The position numbers and the translations under genes are program-made. From contig NZ_QZFU01000020.1 of NCBI RefSeq assembly GCF_003598715.1, positions 1-64,000 on the forward strand: a stretch of 64,000 bases of DNA, in the 5' to 3' direction. This stretch comes from Nocardia panacis. GTDB taxonomy: Bacteria; Actinomycetota; Actinomycetes; Mycobacteriales; Mycobacteriaceae. Positions 35,113-44,080 of this stretch are shown here, in pieces. Under the pieces are notes generated by a model. That model saw only the letters and a list, made by a program, of their open reading frames with translations, made no database searches and was not told the DNA's origin. Positions within the stretch are counted from its first letter, which is position 1, and every line of letters begins with the position of its first letter.

Positions 35113-35814
35113 ATGCGCACAACTGTGTCGAATCTGGCCGGTGACACCGAGCACCGGATCACCCGTGCGGGCGGCGAGTTGCGGGTTCGGGTACTGGAAC
35201 TCGACGGTTACGGCGAATCCGGCCACGCCCTGATCTTCGGCGATCCGGCCGACGGCTGCCTGGTGCGGGTGCACTCGCGCTGCCTCTACGGCGAGGCGCT
35301 GGGCTCCGACGACTGCGACTGCGGCCCGGAGTTGACGAAATCGCTGGATCTCATGCAGGCCAACGGATCCGGTGTGCTGATCTACCTCGAACAGGAGGGT
35401 CGCGGGCTGGGTCTGCTGGCCAAGGCGCGCGGCTACCGGCACAGTCAATGCCGCGGCACCGACACCTTCGCCAGCTACGAGGCGCTGGGCTATCCCGCCG
35501 ACGCCCGCAGCTATGACGCCGCCGCCCGCGTCCTGCTCGCGCTGCGGCTGCGCGCGGTCGATTTGCTCACCAATAACCCGGCCAAGGTCGCCGCGCTGAC
35601 CGCCGCGGGCCTCGCCGTCACCGCGGTCCCGCTGTACACCCGTGTCCGCTCCGAGCGCGCCCGCGACTATCTCGAGGCCAAGCGCCGCAGGCGCGGGCAT
35701 TGGATCCCCACCGACGCGGCGCCGTGGGCCGCCGATCCGGAACCCGCGACTTCCACTGCACCCGAACAGCTTTCGAGCCTCCTGGCGGCGCCCGAAGCCC
35801 CCCTCCCGGTCTGA
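35113..35814 (+). CDS. ribA: GTP cyclohydrolase II
   Basis: 233 residues. Zinc ligands are in RCLYGEALGSDDCDCGPELT (C-x10-C-x-C). The catalytic Tyr/Glu region is IYLEQEGRGLGLLAKARGY, and LLTNNPAKVAAL is the GTP-binding end. It opens GTP to the riboflavin precursor diaminopyrimidine. It is a stand-alone RibA, not fused to RibB, and not near other rib genes here, so it may be a second copy serving another pathway. GGAGGAC precedes the ATG. Confidence 0.92.
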   Translation: MRTTVSNLAGDTEHRITRAGGELRVRVLELDGYGESGHALIFGDPADGCLVRVHSRCLYGEALGSDDCDCGPELTKSLDLMQANGSGVLIYLEQEGRGLGLLAKARGYRHSQCRGTDTFASYEALGYPADARSYDAAARVLLALRLRAVDLLTNNPAKVAALTAAGLAVTAVPLYTRVRSERARDYLEAKRRRRGHWIPTDAAPWAADPEPATSTAPEQLSSLLAAPEAPLPV

Positions 35815-35912
35815 GCCCGGCGGGAATCGCGGCCGAAAATCCCGACCGCGGGCCGTGCGTCCTGACTATCCTGAGTGAGCCGCGCCACTCCGCGCCGGAC
35901 TCCGTGCAAGGA

Positions 35913-35939
35913 TGAGAGAAGTTGCATTACTTCATCTCA
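35913..35939. promoter_or_regulatory. inverted repeat before fatty acyl-CoA ligase
   Basis: TGAGAGAAGT (35913-35922) and ACTTCATCTCA (35929-35939) form an imperfect dyad, 54 bp before the ligase ATG. A candidate operator for a fatty-acid regulator encoded elsewhere. Confidence 0.45.
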
Positions 35940-35992
35940 CGCGTGCGGCGGGCGTTCGCGCGAGTGCTCGACCAGCTAGCGGGAACAGGGAT

Positions 35993-37822
35993 ATGACGAC
36001 AACAGATATCGGCTACGCGCACGAATCCGGCAAGACCGTCTACACGGTCACCGAGGCATTCCAGGAGACGGCGCGGCTGCGCCCCGATCAGGTCGCGCTG
36101 CGCACGGTCGGCGGCACACAGCAGATCACCTGGCGCGAATACGGCGCGCGGGTGGAGAAGTTGGCGGCCGGGCTCGCCGCATTGGGCGTCGGGCCGGGCG
36201 ACACCGTCGGCATCATGCTCACCAACCGCCCCGAATTCAACCTGATCGACACCGCCGCACTGCATTTGGCCGCCGTCCCGTTCTCCGTCTACAACACCAG
36301 CTCACCCGAGCAGATCGCGCACCTGTTCACCAACGCGGCCAACCGGGTGGTCGTCACCGAGCAGCGCTTCCTCGACATCGTGCGCGATGCGGGCGTCACC
36401 GTCGAGCACACGGTGGTCGTCGACGGCCCGGCCGAGGGCGCGCACACCCTGGCCGACCTCGAGGCGAATCCGCTGCCGGACTTCGACTTCCACGCCGCCT
36501 GGACGGCCGTGCGCCCCGACGACCTGGCCACCCTCATCTACACCTCGGGCACCACCGGCCCCTCCAAGGGTGTCGAGGTCACCCACCGCAATGTGCTGGC
36601 CCAGATCATCGCGCAACTCGACGGCTCCCTGGCCGCCGGACTCGACGACCGCGCCATCTCCTATCTGCCCGCGGCCCATATCGCCGACCGCATCTCCGCG
36701 CACGCCACCAACCTCCTCGTCGGTATCCAGTTGACCACGGTCGCCGATCCGCGCGAGGTCGCCGCCGCACTGCCCGACGCCCGCCCCACCGTCTTCTTCG
36801 GCGTGCCGCGCGTATGGCAGAAGATCAAGGCCGGGATCGAGGGCAAGCTGGCGCAGGAACCCAGCCCGGTCAAACGAGCCCTGGCGAGGTGGGCCATCCA
36901 GACCGGAATCGCCGCCGCCCGAGCCGATCTCGCGGGCCGACGCGAACCGCTGCTCACGCTGCGCCACACGGTGGCCGAGGCGCTGGTGCTCTCGAAGCTG
37001 CGACACGCCATGGGAGTGGACAAGCTGCGGGTCGCGGCCTCGGGAGCGGCGCCCATCCCACCGGAACTGCTCGAGTACTTCCTCGGACTCGGACTCGGCT
37101 TCACCGAGGTGTGGGGCATGTCCGAGACCACCGGCGTGGCCACCTACACCGATCTGACCAAGCCGCGCCCCGGTTCGGTCGGAAAACCGGTCGGCGGGCT
37201 GGAACTGCGCCTGGACGCCGACGGCGAGGTGCTGCTGCGCGGCCCGATCCTCACCCGCGGCTACCGCGCCATGCCGGACAAAACAGCCGAGACCATCGAC
37301 GCCGACGGCTGGTTGCGCACCGGCGATATCGGCGCGCTCGATCCCGACGGCTGGCTGCGCATCGTGGACCGCAAGAAGGAACTGATCATCAACGCGGCGG
37401 GCAAGAACATCGCCCCCACCAATGTGGAGAACGCCGTCAAAGCGGGCTGCTCACTGATCGGACAGGTCGTCGCGGTCGGCGAGGCCGAACCCTATATCGC
37501 CGCGTTGATCGTCCTCGATCCGGATGTGGTCGCCCTGCGCGCCAAGGAATTCGGCGCGACCGACGCGGATTTCGCGACGCTGGCCGCGCGCCGGGAGATC
37601 CTCGACGAGGTCCTCGCGGCGGTGCGGGCGGGCAATGCCCGACTGTCCCGCGTCGAGCAGATCAAGCGGTTCATCGTATTGGACACGGTGTGGGAGCCCG
37701 GCGGCGACGAACTGACCCCGAAGATGTCGCTCAAGCGCGTCCCGATCGCCGCCAAATACGCCGAACAGCTCACCCGGCTCTACGCATCGGACCTGCCGGA
37801 GGGCGTGGTGAACGTCGGTTGA
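35993..37822 (+). CDS. long-chain fatty-acid--CoA ligase (AMP-forming)
   Basis: 609 residues. The P-loop-like YTSGTTGPSKGVEVTHRN, WGMSETTGVATYTD, WLRTGDIGALDPDGWLRIVD and RKKELIINAAGKNIAPTNVE are the ordered motifs of acyl-adenylate-forming enzymes; the last Lys region (TPKMSLKR) closes the active site. Length and sequence fit the FadD15-like group activating long-chain fatty acids. Single gene bounded by a dyad upstream and a terminator downstream. Confidence 0.93.
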   Translation: MTTTDIGYAHESGKTVYTVTEAFQETARLRPDQVALRTVGGTQQITWREYGARVEKLAAGLAALGVGPGDTVGIMLTNRPEFNLIDTAALHLAAVPFSVYNTSSPEQIAHLFTNAANRVVVTEQRFLDIVRDAGVTVEHTVVVDGPAEGAHTLADLEANPLPDFDFHAAWTAVRPDDLATLIYTSGTTGPSKGVEVTHRNVLAQIIAQLDGSLAAGLDDRAISYLPAAHIADRISAHATNLLVGIQLTTVADPREVAAALPDARPTVFFGVPRVWQKIKAGIEGKLAQEPSPVKRALARWAIQTGIAAARADLAGRREPLLTLRHTVAEALVLSKLRHAMGVDKLRVAASGAAPIPPELLEYFLGLGLGFTEVWGMSETTGVATYTDLTKPRPGSVGKPVGGLELRLDADGEVLLRGPILTRGYRAMPDKTAETIDADGWLRTGDIGALDPDGWLRIVDRKKELIINAAGKNIAPTNVENAVKAGCSLIGQVVAVGEAEPYIAALIVLDPDVVALRAKEFGATDADFATLAARREILDEVLAAVRAGNARLSRVEQIKRFIVLDTVWEPGGDELTPKMSLKRVPIAAKYAEQLTRLYASDLPEGVVNVG

Positions 37823-37825
37823 CAG

Positions 37826-37856
37826 CTTCCCTGCACCGCTGCGCGGTGCAGGGAAG
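37826..37856. terminator. bidirectional terminator
   Basis: Perfect 13-bp stem CTTCCCTGCACCG / CGGTGCAGGGAAG with a 5-base loop between the convergent ligase and PEBP genes. Confidence 0.9.
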
Positions 37857-37862
37857 GTCGCG

Positions 37863-38387
37863 CTACTGCTGGTAAGTGGCGATCAGGGCGGCCCGCGCCA
37901 GGGTGTGCGAGAACAGGTTGAACCCGAGATAGGCCGGGGTGGCCTCGGGATCCACCTCGAGGGTTTCCACATCCACCGCGTGCACCACGATGAAGTAGCG
38001 GTGATACCCGTGACCGGGCGGCGGGGCCGCCCCGACGTAACCGGGGAAACCGCCGTCGTTGCGCAACTGCACCGCGCCCGAGGGCAACTCGGCGCTCGCA
38101 CCGCTGGGCAGCGACACGGTGCCCACCGGGATGTTCGCTACCGCCCAGTGCCAGAAACCGGACGCGGTCGGCGCATCCGGGTCGTACACCGTCACCGCGA
38201 AACTCTTGGTGCCACTCGGAAAACCGGACCAGGACAACTGCGGGGACACATCCTTGCCGCCCGCGCCGAACACACCGCTGACCTGATCGTTGCCGAACGG
38301 CTCGCCGTCGCTGACATCGGCGGAGGTCAAGGTGAACGACGGCACCTGCGGCAGCGCGGCATAGGGATTGTAGGAGTAGTCGGGCAC
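37863..38387 (-). CDS. YbhB/YbcL (PEBP) family protein
   Basis: 174 residues: [32 protein letters not shown] and [14 protein letters not shown] are the ligand-pocket motifs of phosphatidylethanolamine-binding-like proteins. It corresponds in order to TB18.6 (Rv2140c). No signal peptide, so cytosolic. AAAGGAT precedes the GTG. It follows the M20 peptidase gene by 13 bp on the same strand. Confidence 0.9.
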   Translation of the reverse strand: MPDYSYNPYAALPQVPSFTLTSADVSDGEPFGNDQVSGVFGAGGKDVSPQLSWSGFPSGTKSFAVTVYDPDAPTASGFWHWAVANIPVGTVSLPSGASAELPSGAVQLRNDGGFPGYVGAAPPPGHGYHRYFIVVHAVDVETLEVDPEATPAYLGFNLFSHTLARAALIATYQQ

Positions 38388-38400
38388 TGCGATCCTTTCG

Positions 38401-39753
38401 TCAGCTGTGCAACAGGAAATGTTCGAGCACGCGAGTGCCGAATTCGAGGGCGGGGACCGGAACCCGCTCATCCACCCCGTGGAACAGGGCCGTGAAATCC
38501 AACTCCGGCGGTAGTTGCAGCGGCGCGAACCCGAAGCAGCGAATCCCCAACTTCGCGAATGCCTTGGCGTCGGTGCCGCCCGACATCATGTAGGGCACGG
38601 TGCGCCCCTGCGGGTCGTGCGCCAGGATCGCCTCATTCATGGCATCGACCAGGTCACCCTCGAAAGTGGTCTCGTAGGAGTCGAGATGGGTGATCCACTC
38701 CCGCTCCACATCCGGGCCGATCAGCTCGTCGACCTCGCGCAGGAACTCCGCCATCCGCCCGGGCACCACCCGGCAGTCCACCACGGCCTCCGCCGTCTGC
38801 GGAATGACATTGGCCTTGTAACCGGCCTGCAGCATGGTCGGATTCGCGGTATCGCGCAGGGTCGCGCCGATGATGCGGGAGATGGTGCCCAGCTTCGCCA
38901 ACTGGCCGTCCAGATCCGGATGGTGCGGATCCAGGTCCAGACCCGACTCCTCCGACACCGCCGCCAGGAATTCGGCCACCGCGTCCGAGATCACCAAGGG
39001 GAAGGTGTGTTTGCCGAGGCGGGCCACCGCGTCGGCAAGGATGGTCACCGCATTGTCCTGATGGATCATCGACCCGTGCCCGGCGCGCGCCTTGGCGCGC
39101 AACCGCATCCAGCCCAGGCCTTTCTCCGCCGTCTCCAGCAGGTAGAGCCTGCGCTCGCCACCGTCGGGGCGCGGCACCGTCAGCGAGAAACCGCCGACCT
39201 CGCCGACCGCCTCGGTGATCCCGGCGAACAGATCCGGCCGATTCTCCACCAGCCAGTGCGAACCCCAGCGGCCGCCGTTCTCCTCGTCGGCGAGGAAGGC
39301 GAAGACGATATCGCGCGGCGGCACCGTGCCCTCCAGTTTGAACTGGCGGGCCACGGCCAGCATCATGCCGACCATATCCTTCATATCGACCGCGCCGCGC
39401 CCCCACACGTAGCCGTCGCGCACCGCGCCGGAGAACGGGTGCACACTCCAGTCCTCGGCCTGCGCGGGCACCACGTCGAGGTGGCCGTGCATCAGCAACG
39501 CGCCCCGATTCGGATCGGCCCCCGGCAGGCGGGCGAACACATTGCCGCGCCCCTCCGCGCCGGACTCCACGTATTCGGTGACGTACCCGGCCTGGTGCAA
39601 CTGGTCGGCCACCCACAGGGCGCATTCGCGCTCCCCCTTGGTGGTGGCCGGGTCTCCGGTGTTGGAGGTGTCGAACTGGATCAGCTTGCTGACCAGTTCC
39701 ACCACCTCGCCCACCGCGCGCGTGCTTCGATTCGGATCTTCGACGGTTGACAC
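38401..39753 (-). CDS. M20 family metallopeptidase
   Basis: 450 residues. The metal ligands are visible: [14 protein letters not shown] (His, catalytic Asp), [13 protein letters not shown] (bridging Asp), DEENGG (catalytic and ligand Glu) and the C-terminal HGVDERV (His). The dimerisation domain lies at about 205-330. Rv2141c-like (ArgE/DapE group); true substrate unknown. The GTG start has AAAGGGGG upstream. Confidence 0.92.
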   Translation of the reverse strand: MSTVEDPNRSTRAVGEVVELVSKLIQFDTSNTGDPATTKGERECALWVADQLHQAGYVTEYVESGAEGRGNVFARLPGADPNRGALLMHGHLDVVPAQAEDWSVHPFSGAVRDGYVWGRGAVDMKDMVGMMLAVARQFKLEGTVPPRDIVFAFLADEENGGRWGSHWLVENRPDLFAGITEAVGEVGGFSLTVPRPDGGERRLYLLETAEKGLGWMRLRAKARAGHGSMIHQDNAVTILADAVARLGKHTFPLVISDAVAEFLAAVSEESGLDLDPHHPDLDGQLAKLGTISRIIGATLRDTANPTMLQAGYKANVIPQTAEAVVDCRVVPGRMAEFLREVDELIGPDVEREWITHLDSYETTFEGDLVDAMNEAILAHDPQGRTVPYMMSGGTDAKAFAKLGIRCFGFAPLQLPPELDFTALFHGVDERVPVPALEFGTRVLEHFLLHS

Positions 39754-39916
39754 ACCCCCTTTCCTACCATCCGGGATCGGTTCTGCCACGGCGATCCCCA
39801 CGCCCGCACCGTCCGCCGATGCGCACCGCGTGCCGATTCCGGTCCGAATCACCGTGAGCCGAACTCCCCGGCGCGTGCCCGGCGCGGCGGGCGGGTCGGC
39901 GGCGCAGAATCGGGGT

Positions 39917-40477
39917 GTGACCGGAGACGAACCCGAAAAGCTCACGCACGGAACCCAACCCACACTTCGCACACCCGAAGGGCTGGTCCTGCGGCCCTGG
40001 TCGCCCGACGATGCCGCCGATGTCCTCGCCGCGTATCAGGATCCGACAATCCGGCGTTGGCACCACCACCCCGAACCCACCCTGACCGCGACCGCCGCGC
40101 TCCTCGAGAACTGGGCGCGCGCCTGGGACGCGGGCTCGGGCGCGCACTGGGCGGTCACCTCCGACGGTGCGCTGCTGGCGCGTGTCTCGCTCAAACACTT
40201 CTCCGCGCGGGAAAGGTCGGCCGAGATCGCTTACTGGGCGCTGCCTTTCGCGCGGGGGCGGGGAATCGTCAGCACGGCGGTGGGCACCGCGACCGAGTGG
40301 GGATTCCGCGCGATCGGTTTGCATCGGATCGAACTCGAGCATTCGATCGGGAATCCCGCCTCGTGCCGGGTGGCGGGGAAATGCGGGTTCGCGTGGGAGG
40401 GCACCAAACGGCAGTCGATTCGGCATGCCGACGGGTGGCACGATATGCATCTGCACGCCCGGCTCAGCGATGACTGA
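39917..40477 (+). CDS. GNAT-family N-acetyltransferase
   Basis: 186 residues: TPEGLVLRPWSPDDAADVLA, FARGRGIVSTAVGTATEWGF (acetyl-CoA loop, slightly degenerate) and the end NPASCRVAGKCGFAWEGTKR are RimJ/RimL-like. CAGAAT at 39905-39910 ends 7 bp before the GTG, implying leaderless translation. Divergent from the M20 gene. Confidence 0.85.
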   Translation: MTGDEPEKLTHGTQPTLRTPEGLVLRPWSPDDAADVLAAYQDPTIRRWHHHPEPTLTATAALLENWARAWDAGSGAHWAVTSDGALLARVSLKHFSARERSAEIAYWALPFARGRGIVSTAVGTATEWGFRAIGLHRIELEHSIGNPASCRVAGKCGFAWEGTKRQSIRHADGWHDMHLHARLSDD

Positions 40478-40676
40478 GGATCCGTCGGCGGGTGGCGGAT
40501 AGATTGCCGCGGTGCGGATCATCGACATCCTCACCGCTGACCACCTGCCGCGCACCGAGCCTTCGCGACGCCGGCCTGACTTCTCGCATACTCCCGGCCG
40601 GGGATGTCACACTTCCGACCGCCGCATCGTCGTCCTGATATCCAGCCGCTGCGGCGGCCCGACGAGAGGACACCCC

Positions 40677-41150
40677 ATGGAAACCCGCTTCAATCTCTTC
40701 GCCGACAAGGTCGGCGCGGACATCGTCAAGCGCCTCGCCGCCACCGGGCCGACGCTGCGAAAGTCCACCCTGCCCATCCGGATTCAGCATCTCGTGGAGA
40801 TCCGCGCCAGCCAGATCAACGGCTGCGGCTTCTGCACCGATATGCACACCAAGGACGCGATGGCCGAGGGCGAGACCACCCTGCGTTTGAACCTCATCGC
40901 CGCTTGGCGCGACGCCACCGTCTTCACCGAGGCCGAACGCGCCGCCCTCGCCTTCACCGAGGAGGGCACCCGCATCGCCGACGCCCACACCGGCGTCGGC
41001 GCCGACACCTGGTCCGAGGTTCGCAAACACTTCGACGACGACCAGATCGGCGCCCTCATCTCCGTGGTCGCCCTCATCAACGCCTTCAACCGCCTCAACG
41101 TCATCGCCCGCACCCCTGCGGGCAGCTACGAGCCCGGCATGTTCCACTGA
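40677..41150 (+). CDS. carboxymuconolactone decarboxylase (AhpD-like) family protein
   Basis: 157 residues with the AhpD-type redox motif: IRASQINGCGFCTDMHTKDA (E/S-Q-x-N-x-C-x-x-C-x-x-H). The rest is helical. It probably has alkylhydroperoxidase-like thiol peroxidase activity or acts as an electron donor. GAGAGGAC precedes the ATG. Alone on its strand. Confidence 0.9.
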   Translation: METRFNLFADKVGADIVKRLAATGPTLRKSTLPIRIQHLVEIRASQINGCGFCTDMHTKDAMAEGETTLRLNLIAAWRDATVFTEAERAALAFTEEGTRIADAHTGVGADTWSEVRKHFDDDQIGALISVVALINAFNRLNVIARTPAGSYEPGMFH

Positions 41151-41220
41151 CCCCGAATGCGCTTGCAGCGCCGCCAATTCCGGTCACGGCGCGGGGGGAT
41201 GGGCAGCCCGCTGTTGGGAC

Positions 41221-41345
41221 GCGGTCGAGCCACGTCCCAAGCTTCGCCCCCGATGCGCGCCTTTGATCAGGACAACGGTTCCATTCGGTGACCTGCCGAA
41301 CTTGGCAGTGAATAGATTATCGGCATGTCGGCGCGCTCTCGGACC
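41221..41345 (-). pseudogene. decayed partial duplicate of the Rpn gene 3' part
   Basis: About 120 bp here align by eye to 41482-41605 inside the Rpn gene: both run through CAAGCTTCGCC or CGAGCTTCGCC, then TTTGATC, then ACCTGCCGAACTT, then GCATGTC and GCGCTCT. Many substitutions and a small deletion have destroyed the frame. The rest of the 41151-41436 gap shows no other gene. Confidence 0.65.
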
Positions 41346-41436
41346 CGGCCTGCCGCTGCATCGTCGACGTACCCTTCAGCGCGCCCTCTCGCCTTCCGTC
41401 GGTCTCGAGGTCAGCTACCGATGGCCACCTCGGCAC

Positions 41437-42414
41437 CTACGAGCCGGTGTGCAACACCTCTTCGAGGTGGTTCGCGGTGAGCGCGCGATCGAACCAGGTC
41501 CCGAGCTTCGCCGCGTCCGCACTTTTGATCGACACAATGGTCTGCTTCGGCAACCTGCCGAACTTCGACGCCAACAGCTTCAACAGCATGTCAACGCGCT
41601 CTTGGACACGCCCTTCGGCCCTGAGGGTGTCTGCGATGGTCATTACTATCTCCTTGGCATCGGAACCCAGTCGCGCGAACGCAGTGTCGATGATCTCATC
41701 CGAGGTCAGGTCGGTATTCAAAATGTACCCGGCCATCGCCTTCAAGTCTTCGTCGTCAAAGGAGCCCTCCGGCGCGTCCAGCATGTGGTCGATCAAGCTG
41801 TTCAACTCGACCTCGGCGTTGCGGCTCGGCCGTGCCATCGTGAGGAGCATGAGCAAGGCGAATACCGGCACCGTCAATGGACGTTCCCGCAGCGCGTCCA
41901 CTTTCGTGGCACAGACGTCGTCGAGCAGGAAGCGGAACCGGGGCAGGTAGGCACCGAACTTCTCCAACGCGACCGGGTCCGCATCGATCACATCCAACAA
42001 CTCGGTCGGCCCGGTCCACCGCGCGCGGCGACCCGCGTGCACCACCAGCGGGATGATCAGTGGCACCTTCTTCGGCTTCGGCGTCTTCGGTTGATCCGCC
42101 AGCCACCGATTCCAGATCTGCACCATGTACTCCAGCATCCGGAACGGCATCAGCGGATCGGGCTGCGACTGATGCTCGATCAGGATATAGATCACCGTAG
42201 AGCGGCCGGCCAGCTTTGTCCGGAAGATCAGATCACTCTCGCGCTCCCTGAGTTTCGGGGATATGAGACTCCGGCAGTCGCGCTCCAGCGCATCCCAATC
42301 CAGCTGCTCCGCCAGCTCTTTCGGCAGCACGGCACGCAACTCCGACGCCGCATTCGCAAGCGTCTCCAACACCTTCCGGAAATACAGATCGTTGATGTTC
42401 GGCCCCCGACTCAT
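41437..42414 (-). CDS. Rpn-family PD-(D/E)XK nuclease/transposase-like protein
   Basis: 325 residues. N-terminal nuclease fold: ESDLIFRTKLAGRSTVIYIL then IEHQSQPDPLMPFRMLEYM (D...E-x-Q). The C-terminal part (RVQERVDMLLKLLASKFGRL) resembles the DUF4351-type tail common in the family. Rpn proteins are recombination-promoting nucleases often amplified in genomes. AT content is higher and codon use looser than in neighbours, hinting at acquisition by transfer. Confidence 0.88.
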   Translation of the reverse strand: MSRGPNINDLYFRKVLETLANAASELRAVLPKELAEQLDWDALERDCRSLISPKLRERESDLIFRTKLAGRSTVIYILIEHQSQPDPLMPFRMLEYMVQIWNRWLADQPKTPKPKKVPLIIPLVVHAGRRARWTGPTELLDVIDADPVALEKFGAYLPRFRFLLDDVCATKVDALRERPLTVPVFALLMLLTMARPSRNAEVELNSLIDHMLDAPEGSFDDEDLKAMAGYILNTDLTSDEIIDTAFARLGSDAKEIVMTIADTLRAEGRVQERVDMLLKLLASKFGRLPKQTIVSIKSADAAKLGTWFDRALTANHLEEVLHTGS

Positions 42415-42622
42415 GCCGCACAACGTACACCCCGAGATCGTCGCCACGCCAATCCAATTCTCTTGGCATACAGGCTATTTGACTCTGAAAATTACACGGC
42501 TCTGTTTCGGATCCAAAACGGGCGGTACGGCGAGCCGGAATGAACTTCGAAAATGGTCGCGACGCGATCCGTTCCGACCCGATCCGGAATCGAAAGCCGC
42601 GTCCACGGCGGTGGGGCGCCTA

Positions 42623-43087
42623 TTAGGCCGCGGCCGATTCGAGGTGATTCTTGACGGCGGCCAAGTAAGCGTCATGCGGTTCGGGCGACCCGAAATACGC
42701 CCGCAGGGCGCGGGGCAGCGCGGTCTCGGTGGCCAAAGCGGTCACCATCGACCGTTTCACCTCGATCGCACCGCTGCCGAGCGGCACGATCCGGAACGAG
42801 ACGGTGACGGTGGCGGCGACCGCGCCGAATTCGGTGCGGGCGTTGATCATCCACATGGTGGGCGGGGAGGCGGCGTCGGTGCGCCAGCGCAGGCGGGCGG
42901 TGGTGTCGGCGAGGGCGACCACCTCGAGGAAGGTGGTGCCGGTGGCGGCGACGGGGCCGGGAAGGTCGACCAGGATGGAGGCCGGATGCCAGTCCGGCCA
43001 GCGGGTCGGGTCGGTGATCGCGGCGAAGACGTCCTCGGCGGGCGCGTCGATGGCGGCGTGGGACTGGGTCTGGAAGATCCTGGTCAA
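42623..43087 (-). CDS. SRPBCC family protein
   Basis: 154 residues: AAIDAPAEDVFAAITDPTRW and the helix/strand order of START-like polyketide cyclase/SRPBCC folds. A hydrophobic pocket for an unknown ligand is implied. The start is TTG with GGAGGGG five bases before it; no ATG or GTG fits. Stands alone behind two strong hairpins. Confidence 0.8.
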   Translation of the reverse strand: MTRIFQTQSHAAIDAPAEDVFAAITDPTRWPDWHPASILVDLPGPVAATGTTFLEVVALADTTARLRWRTDAASPPTMWMINARTEFGAVAATVTVSFRIVPLGSGAIEVKRSMVTALATETALPRALRAYFGSPEPHDAYLAAVKNHLESAAA

Positions 43088-43105
43088 TGTTCCCCTCCGA
43101 TCTGC

Positions 43106-43147
43106 GGGGCGTCACGCCCCGAGGGGCGGCCGACCGGCCGCCCCTCG
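43106..43147. repeat. two adjacent perfect hairpins
   Basis: GGGGCGTCACGCCCC (43106-43120) abuts a longer palindrome with 13-bp arms around an AC centre (arms CGAGGGGCGGCCG / CGGCCGCCCCTCG, 43120-43147). They lie 19-60 bp before the SRPBCC TTG start, so they fall in its leader or promoter. The 43148-43318 stretch up to the ABC operon has a further small stem (CGCCCGT/ACGGGCG near 43270-43288) that could end the ABC transcript. Confidence 0.7.
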
Positions 43148-43318
43148 AGGTTCTGCAATCATTCAGCATCCATCAGTACCCCGCGAATGATGGTGTGCCG
43201 CTGAGCAGTACGCCCGAATCTCGAGTTCTATTCCATTCAGAAACTTTCTAGCAAATCCGATCGCGGGCACGCCCGTCCCATACGGGCGGGTCGGGCGAGA
43301 CTTTGGTCACATGTCCAG

Positions 43319-44080
43319 TCAGCGGGGCAGGCGCGGCACCGACGCCAGCAGCCGCCGGGTGTATTCGTGGGCGGGCGCGCCCAGCACGGTGCGGGTCGGC
43401 CCCTGCTCGATCACCCGCCCGGACCGCAGCACCACCGTCCGCTCGCACAGCGACGCCACCACCCCGAGATCGTGCGAGACCATGACCACCGTGGTGCCCG
43501 CCACACTCAATTCCCGCAGCAGCTCGATGATCTGGATGCGAGTGGCGACGTCGAGCGCGCTCACGGGTTCGTCGGCGAGCAGCACCCTGGGCCGGGACAC
43601 GATGGCCCGCGCGATGGCGATGCGCTGCCGCTGTCCGCCGGAGAATTCGTGCGGATACCGCAGGGCCGCGTCGGCGGGCAACCCCACGGCGGTCAGCGCT
43701 TCGGCGACCCGCTCGCGCGCGGCCGATCCGGTGGCCAACCGCAGCGAGGACAGCGGTTCGCCGACAATGCGGTCCACCCGTTGCCGCGGATCGAGCGAGG
43801 AGTACGGGTCCTGGAAGACCATCTGCACATTGCGGCGGAACGCCCGCATCCCGGCCCGGTCGCGCCGGTTCAGTGGCGCACCGTCGAACCACACTGCACC
43901 GCTGGTCGGACTCGAAAGACCGAGCAGCAGCGAGAGAATCGTGGACTTGCCCGCCCCCGACTCACCGACCAGTCCGACGCCACTACCTTCCTCGATGGTC
44001 AGCGAAACATCCTCGAGCGCGGCCGAATCCGCGCGACGGTAGCGGAATCCGGTGTGGCGCAACTCCAGCACGGCGGTCAC
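43319..44080 (-). CDS. peptide/nickel ABC transporter ATP-binding protein (DppF/OppF type)
   Basis: 253 residues: Walker [22 protein letters not shown], signature EFSGGQRQRIAIARAI, Walker B VLLADEPVSALDV and VMVSHDLGVVASLC. Last gene of the five-gene importer; overlaps the previous ATPase gene by 4 bp. It drives uptake through the two permeases. Confidence 0.92.
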   Translation of the reverse strand: MTAVLELRHTGFRYRRADSAALEDVSLTIEEGSGVGLVGESGAGKSTILSLLLGLSSPTSGAVWFDGAPLNRRDRAGMRAFRRNVQMVFQDPYSSLDPRQRVDRIVGEPLSSLRLATGSAARERVAEALTAVGLPADAALRYPHEFSGGQRQRIAIARAIVSRPRVLLADEPVSALDVATRIQIIELLRELSVAGTTVVMVSHDLGVVASLCERTVVLRSGRVIEQGPTRTVLGAPAHEYTRRLLASVPRLPR

